This document shows positions 58,385-64,000 of a stretch of 64,000 nt of DNA, in pieces. The DNA is from Bacteroidota bacterium (GTDB lineage: Bacteria; Bacteroidota; Bacteroidia; 2-12-FULL-35-15). The stretch is from the NCBI GenBank assembly GCA_947479085.1, contig CANJYB010000002.1, forward strand, positions 231,023-295,022, in the 5' to 3' direction. Both the position numbers and the translations under genes were made by a program. The notes beneath the pieces were generated by a model. That model was not told the DNA's origin and made no database searches. It was given only the letters and a program-made list of their open reading frames with translations. How positions within the stretch are numbered: the stretch's first letter is position 1; each line of letters opens with the position of its first letter.

Positions 58385-60355
58385 ATGGAATCAAATCTTG
58401 ACTTAAAAAAAAGAATCGTTTTCAATAAAAATGAAAAGACTATTCGACTAGATTTTGAATCTTCGGAATCAATGGTTATTAATTCAACCGACCTTTTTAA
58501 CACTTTGATTTACAAAAAAGCTTTGCTTGGTGTGCCCTACCAAGATTTAATTGTTTCAGAAGAAATTCAAAATCTTAAAGTGAAAAAATCTTTGTACGAA
58601 CTATTTTTCGTAATTGAAATTAAAGCTGAATATGCAAGTGTAGAAGGGAAAATAATTTCCAGTTTAGAAGACAAAATCATTTCTTGGGATGATGTATACT
58701 TTATTAATAATAATTCATACTTAATTAAAAACAGTGAGCTTATACCAGTTTCAAATGAGTCGATTCTGTTTTCTAAACTATTAGCTAGTCAATTAACCGA
58801 GGAAGGCGAGTCTCCTATTAATTACGCATTAGAACTATTTTCAGAAAGAGTTAGAAATAGATTTATTAAATTTAAAAATGAACAATTAAATATTAATGAA
58901 ATTTTAAGTTCAAAAAAGTACTCTGGTAAGTCAAGTTATTTCATAAGAGATTTATACCCCTATCAGAGTGATGGACTTAAGTGGCTGCAATATTGTTGCT
59001 TAAATAGAATTGGGGGTATTCTAGGTGATGACATGGGGTTAGGTAAAACGGCTCAAATAATCGCCTTGACATCATGGATATTTGAAAGGAAAATTCTGAA
59101 AAACATTTTAATCGTAGTTCCAAGTACGTTACTTGAAAATTGGAAAAGAGAGTTTATCTTTTTTGCACCCGCAATTCTACCTTACATTCATCATGGTAAT
59201 ATAAGAACTGGATCAATAGATTTACTTTTAAATCAATCCATAATTATTACTTCTTATTCTATGATAATTAATGATGAGTATTTATTTAATAAAATAAAAT
59301 GGGGGCTAATTGTTTTAGATGAAGCAAGTTTAATAAAAAATCCAAATTCAGAACGAAAGAATTCATTTAAAAATATCGATTCAGATATAAGGATTGCAAT
59401 GACTGGTACACCAGTTGAAAATTCGCTTACTGACTTATGGTCTATATCCGATTTTGTTTTCCCAGGATACTTTGGATCCCTCGAGTCTTTTTCATCAAAA
59501 TATATTAAAGCTAACATAGAAAGAACTTTAAACGAATCTGATTTAAAAACATTAGAAAAAGAAGCTTCTTTTATAATGCTTAGAAGAAAAAAGGAAGATG
59601 TGCTTGATTCATTACCTGATAAAATTGATATTCATCAAGCTATTGAGATGAAGGAAGAAGAAGCTAATTTATACAATCGAGAAAGGGAATTGATCTTGTC
59701 CAATATAGAGGCTAAAAATTCTGGTAATATTCTTAGTTTGATTCTTGAGCTTAGGCAATATACTACTCATCCATTGCTTTTGAATGACGAACAACTAAAA
59801 ACATCAGATTCCAAATTGTTAATGTCTAAAAGCACAAAATTTAAAAGAACAATTGAAATCCTAGAAGAAATTAAGACTTGTAATGAAAAGGTTATAATAT
59901 TTACAGAATATCTTAAAATGATTGATACATTCAGAAGAGTTTTGAAAGATTTTTTTGGAGTATCAATTTATACAATAGATGGTAGAGTTGAGATAACAGA
60001 CAGACAAAAAAGAATTGATGATTTCTCTTCGGAAATTGGTTTTAGTATTATGGTACTAAATCCTAAAACCGCAGGTATGGGGTTAAATATAACAGCGGCA
60101 AATCATGTAATTCATTATACGAGACAATGGAACCCCGCATTAGAAGAACAAGCTTCAGCAAGATCCTATAGAAATAAACAAAGTAAAAATGTCAATGTCT
60201 ATTACCTTTATTACGTAAATACAATTGAGGAGAGCATTGATAATAGGTTAAGAGCAAAAAAAAATCTTTCAGATGAAGTAATTTCTATTACCGATTCAGA
60301 AGATTCTATTGACTCCTATATTGATTCGTTAAGTAAAAATCCTTTAAATAAATAA
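58385..60355 (+). CDS. SNF2-family helicase/ATPase of the R-M island
   Basis: A 656-residue SWI2/SNF2 ATPase. The N-terminal ~185 residues are unassigned. Motif I GILGDDMGLGKTAQII (~residues 214-229), Ia LIVVPSTLLENWKREF, motif II as DEAS (LIVLDEASLIKNP), III AMTGTPVENSLTDLWSI, IV KVIIFTEYLKMID, V LNPKTAGMGLNITAANHVI and VI NPALEEQASARSYRNKQ. The DEAS box, the GTPVENSLTDLWS motif and the YRNKQ form of motif VI (usually RxxRxGQ) are typical of bacterial SNF2 proteins in defence loci. It probably moves along or remodels DNA for the GHKL ATPase and nuclease. It stops 7 bp before the next gene. Confidence 0.92.
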   Translation: MESNLDLKKRIVFNKNEKTIRLDFESSESMVINSTDLFNTLIYKKALLGVPYQDLIVSEEIQNLKVKKSLYELFFVIEIKAEYASVEGKIISSLEDKIISWDDVYFINNNSYLIKNSELIPVSNESILFSKLLASQLTEEGESPINYALELFSERVRNRFIKFKNEQLNINEILSSKKYSGKSSYFIRDLYPYQSDGLKWLQYCCLNRIGGILGDDMGLGKTAQIIALTSWIFERKILKNILIVVPSTLLENWKREFIFFAPAILPYIHHGNIRTGSIDLLLNQSIIITSYSMIINDEYLFNKIKWGLIVLDEASLIKNPNSERKNSFKNIDSDIRIAMTGTPVENSLTDLWSISDFVFPGYFGSLESFSSKYIKANIERTLNESDLKTLEKEASFIMLRRKKEDVLDSLPDKIDIHQAIEMKEEEANLYNRERELILSNIEAKNSGNILSLILELRQYTTHPLLLNDEQLKTSDSKLLMSKSTKFKRTIEILEEIKTCNEKVIIFTEYLKMIDTFRRVLKDFFGVSIYTIDGRVEITDRQKRIDDFSSEIGFSIMVLNPKTAGMGLNITAANHVIHYTRQWNPALEEQASARSYRNKQSKNVNVYYLYYVNTIEESIDNRLRAKKNLSDEVISITDSEDSIDSYIDSLSKNPLNK

Positions 60356-60362
60356 ACTAAAT

Positions 60363-62003
60363 ATGAAAAAAGAACCAATTGAAATGCAGCCTTCAGCGGC
60401 AAGGCTTGTAGAAAGCTTAAGGGATACTGGATACACCTTCTCAACTTCAGTGGCCGATATTGTTGATAATTCTGTTTCTGCGGATGCTACCGAAATTAAA
60501 ATAATTTTAGATCTTGATTTTGGTAATAATCCGCGCTTAAGAATTGTGGATAATGGAAGTGGAATGGATGAAAATGGCTTGATAGCAGCTATGATATATG
60601 GTTCTCCTTTGCGACCAAATCCGAAATCTTTAGGTAAGTTTGGTATGGGTTTAAAAACAGCCTCTACCTCCTTCGCCAGAAAATTAACCGTACTTTCCGT
60701 TAAAGATAATATTTATTCCAGTAGGCAATGGGATTTAGATAAAATAAAAGAAACGAATAAATGGATTTTACTTGAGCCGGAAATAAATGAGTATGAAGAA
60801 GAGGTTGCTTTGTTAAATAAATTAAGGGAGAATAAGAATGGGACAATTGTTATTTGGGAAAATATTGACAGATTAGTGAGATCAAATAATGAAGGGACAA
60901 CAAAAGACCAACTAGATAAAATAGCAAAGGAATTAATAGAGCATTTATCAGGTACTTTTTTCAACTTTCTGAACGGAACTGATGGGTATAATAAAATTAA
61001 GATTGAAGTTAATTCAATATCACTTGAACCTTGGGATCCCTTTTGTCGGTGGCTTAACGTTGAAAGAAAAAGAGTAGAAACTCATATAAATAAACCTTTC
61101 AAAATTGAAGAGACTAATAATGGGAAAGATGAAGTTATTGGGGAGTTTCATGTAAATATTTACATATTACCTAATAAAAATGAATTAACTCAAACTGAAC
61201 TCGATAGGATGAGGTATGGTTTAGATAATCAGGGTTTTCATGTATTTCGAGAAGGAAGAATGATATATTCTGGAGGATGGCCTAACAGATTATTCGTTAA
61301 AGAACCCCATTTAAATTTAATAAGAGTGGAATTACTTTTCGACCATAAATTAGACCATTATTTTCAAATAGATATAAAGAAATCAAGAATAGATTTACCA
61401 AAAGATTTAAGGGATCAATTAAAAAAGGTTCTTGCTCCTGCTCGCCATGAAGCTAACAGAAGATATCGTATTGGTAGTAATAATAATAATAATAAAAACA
61501 GCAGTGATGTTTTAAATGAACAGCATAGTAAATCGAGTTTAGCTATAGATAAACATCATGAAACCACAACCTCCGGTTCAGAAGTAACAAGTGTAGATAG
61601 AACTAATGGTGAGACAGAAATAAAAAATAAATTTGGAACAACAAAAGTTAAATTAAAATTTGATTTTGAAAATTCTAAATTAGTAGAAACTAAAGACAAT
61701 TTAGAGGATGGTGTTCTATGGACGCCAGGCTTAGTTGATGGTAACAAACATGCAGTTTTTTTAAATCAATCCCATGAATTTTATAAGAAGTTCTATCTTG
61801 CTAATAAAGAAAACACAGCATTAATAATTGCAATGGACTCGCTTCTTTGGAGTTTGGCTGAAGCTGAATTAAGTGTTATGAGTACAGCAGTTAAAAGAAA
61901 TCTGGAGGATATGAGAATCAGTGTTTCAAAATCTTTAAGAACCTTAGCAGAAGAACTACCTGAAATTAAAGAAATAAATGATACTATAAATGAAGAAGAT
62001 TAA
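60363..62003 (+). CDS. MORC/MutL-type GHKL ATPase
   Basis: A 546-residue GHKL (Bergerat fold) ATPase of the MORC-like group. N box VADIVDNSVSADA with Asp32, Asp35 and Asn36 (Asp in place of the usual catalytic Glu), G1 box RIVDNGSGMDENG (Asp63) and G2 box SLGKFGMGLKTASTSFARKL. A transducer-type S5 domain follows (~residues 190-375: FHVFREGRMIYSGGW, FDHKLDHYFQIDIKKSRIDL). A low-complexity linker with a run of Asn leads to a C-terminal domain (~450-546) containing DGVLWTPGLVDGNKHAVFLN. The same C-terminal domain recurs in the ORF at 63269. ATP-driven clamp closure on DNA is the expected role. Confidence 0.9.
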   Translation: MKKEPIEMQPSAARLVESLRDTGYTFSTSVADIVDNSVSADATEIKIILDLDFGNNPRLRIVDNGSGMDENGLIAAMIYGSPLRPNPKSLGKFGMGLKTASTSFARKLTVLSVKDNIYSSRQWDLDKIKETNKWILLEPEINEYEEEVALLNKLRENKNGTIVIWENIDRLVRSNNEGTTKDQLDKIAKELIEHLSGTFFNFLNGTDGYNKIKIEVNSISLEPWDPFCRWLNVERKRVETHINKPFKIEETNNGKDEVIGEFHVNIYILPNKNELTQTELDRMRYGLDNQGFHVFREGRMIYSGGWPNRLFVKEPHLNLIRVELLFDHKLDHYFQIDIKKSRIDLPKDLRDQLKKVLAPARHEANRRYRIGSNNNNNKNSSDVLNEQHSKSSLAIDKHHETTTSGSEVTSVDRTNGETEIKNKFGTTKVKLKFDFENSKLVETKDNLEDGVLWTPGLVDGNKHAVFLNQSHEFYKKFYLANKENTALIIAMDSLLWSLAEAELSVMSTAVKRNLEDMRISVSKSLRTLAEELPEIKEINDTINEED

Positions 62004-62005
62004 GA

Positions 62006-62776
62006 ATGGCTAACTTTAAAGAGTATTGTGAAAGGAAATTCCCTAAAAATTGGGAAATTGAAGACAAAGGTCAAGGGCTGTTTCATTTTAGGGATAACCT
62101 AATAGACAAGGGGATGGGTTTTCTGGTTGTAGTTCAGGAAGAACATTATAAATATGAAGCATCATTAGTTTTTGAAAACTTTGCAAAGGATTTATTTAGA
62201 CATGCTGAAAGTAGAATTTCTGTTGAACTTAATCCATTAAGAAAATTATTTGATTCCAATCCAAATCTAACATCTACCTTTCATAAACACTACATTGAAA
62301 CCAATCTAGATCCTGATTCTCTAACTTTTGAAAACTGGGATTTTAATCTCATATACAAAAAAACAAATTTAGCTGAAGATGCCGATAAGTTTTCTGATTT
62401 GTTGATATCCTTTATATTATTCATATTCCCTTATAAATTTGAGGCAGAAGAAGAGGGTGGTGCCGTCTCTGAATTGCTAACAAAATATGAAAGAAGTCGC
62501 TTAAACAGATCGCTGTGCCTTGCATACCACGGATATAACTGCAAGGCTTGCCGTATAAATTTAAAAGAGAAATATGGAGATATTGCTCGCGATTTTATAC
62601 ATGTTCATCATTTAAATCCAATCTCAGAAAATGGTCTGATAACACCAGATCCAATAACTGATTTTGTACCATTATGCCCAAATTGTCATGCTATTGCCCA
62701 TTTAAGAACGCCACCATTAACAATTGAAGAAATCCAAAAAATGCTAAATAAAAATGGAAACACAAACTTTAAATAA
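62006..62776 (+). CDS. HNH endonuclease of the R-M island
   Basis: A 256-residue protein whose C-terminal ~75 residues are an HNH nuclease: the zinc pair CKAC (GYNCKACRINLKEKYG), catalytic HVHH (DFIHVHHLNPISENG) and CPNCHAIAHL. The N-terminal ~180 residues are unassigned and may recognise the target or partners. This McrA-like tail order (C-x2-C, HVHHL, CPNCH) is found in many restriction enzymes. It starts 2 bp after the GHKL stop and overlaps the next gene by 23 bp, so it is part of the same operon. It is the best candidate for the restriction nuclease. Confidence 0.9.
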   Translation: MANFKEYCERKFPKNWEIEDKGQGLFHFRDNLIDKGMGFLVVVQEEHYKYEASLVFENFAKDLFRHAESRISVELNPLRKLFDSNPNLTSTFHKHYIETNLDPDSLTFENWDFNLIYKKTNLAEDADKFSDLLISFILFIFPYKFEAEEEGGAVSELLTKYERSRLNRSLCLAYHGYNCKACRINLKEKYGDIARDFIHVHHLNPISENGLITPDPITDFVPLCPNCHAIAHLRTPPLTIEEIQKMLNKNGNTNFK

Positions 62777-63239
62777 AATTGATTTTAAAAAGTATTTATT
62801 AGAAAAACTTCCTGATAGCAGGCAAGAAGAATTAATATTTTGGAAGAAAGGAATTCCACTTCCAATTGATTTAGTCTATAGAATATTTGATCAAAGAGGT
62901 GAATTAATCAAATCGTATCTTGATCATATTTCCACTGCTTATCTTTATTCGGAAATACTAAAAAAGGAAAATAAAAACTGGATTGCCGAAATAAACTTAT
63001 TACCAAGCATATCAAAGCAAAAATCGGGTTCCGAATTGAAACAATTATATAAGAAATATTTAATTAAATCAAACGTTATTGGAATAGCGCAAGAACTAGC
63101 AAACAACTTAAATGTTGTTGAATACGACTTTACTTTTGAAAATTTTCTTTTTTCTATTTGTCATGAAGGTCGTAAATATAAACGCTTATATTTACCTTTA
63201 AAAATTAAGGAAACAATTAAGGACATAACTCTGATTTAA
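62754..63239 (+). CDS. unknown protein of the R-M island, first part of a split gene?
   Basis: A 161-residue soluble protein starting METQTLNKIDFKKYLLEKLP, inside the end of the HNH gene (23-bp overlap). It is mixed alpha/beta with Lys-rich helices (GSELKQLYKKYLIKSNVIGI) and matches no family I know. It ends in KIKETIKDITLI at 63239, but the -1 frame is open from 63221 across the stop and reads GHNSDLIKYVGVSNGDMFGN straight into the ORF at 63269. That suggests one protein of about 320 residues interrupted by a frameshift near 63220-63236, either real or a sequencing error. Confidence 0.65.
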   Translation: METQTLNKIDFKKYLLEKLPDSRQEELIFWKKGIPLPIDLVYRIFDQRGELIKSYLDHISTAYLYSEILKKENKNWIAEINLLPSISKQKSGSELKQLYKKYLIKSNVIGIAQELANNLNVVEYDFTFENFLFSICHEGRKYKRLYLPLKIKETIKDITLI

Positions 63240-63268
63240 TAAAATATGTAGGTGTTTCAAATGGCGAT

Positions 63269-63721
63269 ATGTTTGGAAACGTAGTAGCAGATTCTTTGGG
63301 AGTATACAGAAGTGGTTTTTCTGATGCTTTTGCAGCTATTTTTAATAAACTATTAGATTTTATACTTGAAAAGTCTGGCGGAAAACAAATCAATTACTCA
63401 ACAGCTTCCAAAATAAAAATTTCTCATGCAAATGAACCTGAACCTGAAACTGGTTATGCAAATTATAAAACTGGCAAAATTGGAGATGGTAGTTTATGGG
63501 AACCCAAATATATTGAAGCAAATTCTAGCTTTGTTCTTAATAACAAACATCCATATTTTGAATTTATAAACAATAAAAGTGGACTTGAAGTATTGATTGA
63601 TATTACTAGTCAATCTGCTTTAATTGAAAATGAAACACTGAAAGATTCTACAAGCAAAATATTAGAAAATTTTAGGCAAGATTTGTCTCGGAGATTACGT
63701 CTTATCTCTGAAAAAACATAG
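63269..63721 (+). CDS. unknown protein sharing the C-terminal domain of the GHKL ATPase
   Basis: A 150-residue ORF whose last ~90 residues align with the end of the GHKL ATPase: IGDGSLWEPKYIEANSSFVL against LEDGVLWTPGLVDGNKHAVF, and a similar closing helix (NFRQDLSRRLRLISEK against DMRISVSKSLRTLAEE). The shared domain may be an interaction module that joins the two proteins. The N-terminal part (MFGNVVADSLGVYRSGFSDA) begins without a good leader and the frame is open 48 bp upstream of the ATG, so it is more likely the second half of the gene at 62754 than an independent gene. It is the last gene of the island. Confidence 0.65.
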   Translation: MFGNVVADSLGVYRSGFSDAFAAIFNKLLDFILEKSGGKQINYSTASKIKISHANEPEPETGYANYKTGKIGDGSLWEPKYIEANSSFVLNNKHPYFEFINNKSGLEVLIDITSQSALIENETLKDSTSKILENFRQDLSRRLRLISEKT

Positions 63722-63731
63722 TTACTTTACT

Positions 63732-63793
63732 GGGTAGGCGCAGGCGTGTTTCGCCTGTGCCCATTATTCGGTGGTGTCCTCACCACCTTTTTT
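63732..63793 (+). terminator. hairpin pair and intrinsic terminator after the R-M island
   Basis: GGCGCAGGCG, TGTTT, CGCCTGTGCC (63737-63761; one G-T pair), then GGTGGTG (63770-63776), loop TCCT, CACCACC (63781-63787) and six T (63788-63793). The second is a good intrinsic terminator 49 bp after the last stop and marks the end of the operon. Confidence 0.7.
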
Positions 63794-63959
63794 AGCCTCT
63801 ACAGGTATTCCATTTCTTATCTTTTTTCAAAAGGAAATCCCGCTGGCGCAGGCGCAATGTCATTAAGTTAAGGAGACGAAATTAACATTATAGTTTTAAT
63901 AAGATACAATGAAGTTGGGTAATTCAAGAGGAAACAAGCCCGAATTTTACAAATAAAAA
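63794..63959. other. intergenic end of the window
   Basis: No gene is supported. A GGCGCAGGCGCAATG segment (63854-63868) repeats the hairpin arm at 63737. GTCATTAAGTTAAGGAGAC follows and loosely recalls the GTCAGGTTAAGGA end of the element at 50852. A 15-codon frame at 63909 is too short to call. Confidence 0.4.
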
Positions 63960-64000
63960 ATGGCAAAAAAAACAATACTCAACTTATTTCAGTATTTAAA
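63960..64000 (+). CDS. start of an unidentified gene (cut by window edge)
   Basis: ATG at 63960 opens a frame reading MAKKTILNLFQYLK and running off the window. Only about 14 codons are visible, too few to assign a family. The preceding sequence GTCATTAAGTTAAGGAGAC could be an insertion-sequence end, which would make this a transposase, but that is a guess. Confidence 0.3.
   Translation, partial: MAKKTILNLFQYL

Noticed and set aside
57045..60355. DISARM defence system
   Set aside because: A methyltransferase and an SNF2 ATPase are present, but no DUF1998 (DrmB) or phospholipase D (DrmC) homologue; the GHKL and Vsr/HNH set points to the MORC-type class instead.
63197..63203. T TTA AAA heptamer as a programmed -1 frameshift site joining the last two ORFs
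   Set aside because: The heptamer is in the right phase, but after a -1 slip the second codon is TAA (63206-63208), and a further TAA follows at 63218-63220, so the product could not reach the 63269 ORF.

Overview
The window reads as one continuous piece of a Bacteroidota (Bacteroidetes) chromosome. The supporting evidence is an LpxC-FabZ fusion followed by LpxA, the type IX secretion regulator PorX, several proteins ending in type A T9SS sorting domains (YPNP/SPNP...KGIYFI), and many promoters of the Bacteroidetes type (TTTG, about 20 nt, TAnnTTTG). Palindromic intergenic repeats typical of this phylum are everywhere. I cannot name the genus. No rRNA, tRNA or CRISPR array was seen.

Layout. 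1-9.3 kb: a truncated 3-hydroxyacyl-CoA dehydrogenase, a small exported protein, a two-gene operon of surface proteins (T9SS cargo plus a tail-fibre-like protein with a C-terminal S74 self-cleaving chaperone), an unknown protein with a LuxR-type HTH protein upstream, a 21-bp minisatellite, and a frameshifted T9SS cargo gene. 9.6-13.7 kb: an F420-type NAD(P) oxidoreductase, a long-chain acyl-CoA ligase and a nitronate monooxygenase, separated by composite palindromic elements. 14-20 kb: a surface-polysaccharide cluster (FkbM methyltransferase, flippase, two Wzz-like proteins, O-antigen ligase/polymerase). 20-27.2 kb, minus strand: HD hydrolase, LpxC-FabZ, LpxA, ABC ATPase, EF-P, LpxD and a GAF-PP2C phosphatase; this is the lipid A block. 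27.3-29.4 kb: porX and tsaE. 29.7-34.5 kb: two unknown proteins in repeat-rich DNA and a large T9SS adhesin-like protein. 34.7-41.4 kb: ABC-F ATPase, ChaN-like protein, a SiaB-SiaC pair, an SGNH-PKD-T9SS protein and an RhlE-type helicase. 41.4-50.5 kb: a MASE1-PAS histidine kinase with its receiver protein, dnaX, a glyoxalase-like protein, the rpsF-rpsR-rplI operon, and a LytTR regulator with a TPR protein. 51.2-54.8 kb: a giant TPR protein and a YycJ-type metallo-hydrolase. 55.0-63.7 kb: accessory DNA, with a REP-associated transposase that carries its own REP inside its reading frame, then a restriction-modification/defence island.

The most interesting region is the island at 56.5-63.7 kb: Vsr-type endonuclease, XRE regulator, DNA cytosine-5 methyltransferase, SNF2 helicase, MORC/MutL-type GHKL ATPase, HNH endonuclease, and a terminal gene pair whose second half shares a C-terminal domain with the GHKL ATPase. 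Genes are packed tightly on one strand, and the one line I counted in the SNF2 gene had about 30% G+C against 35-42% in two lines of core genes. It fits a known but poorly characterised class of MORC-associated R-M systems. The shared tail domain and the broken or split terminal gene are the least explained parts.

A second theme is repeat biology. At least four unrelated palindromic repeat families, one terminal-inverted-repeat element that appears to have jumped into another repeat, and three different tandem repeats (7, 21 and 42 bp) occupy almost every non-coding gap longer than 200 bp.
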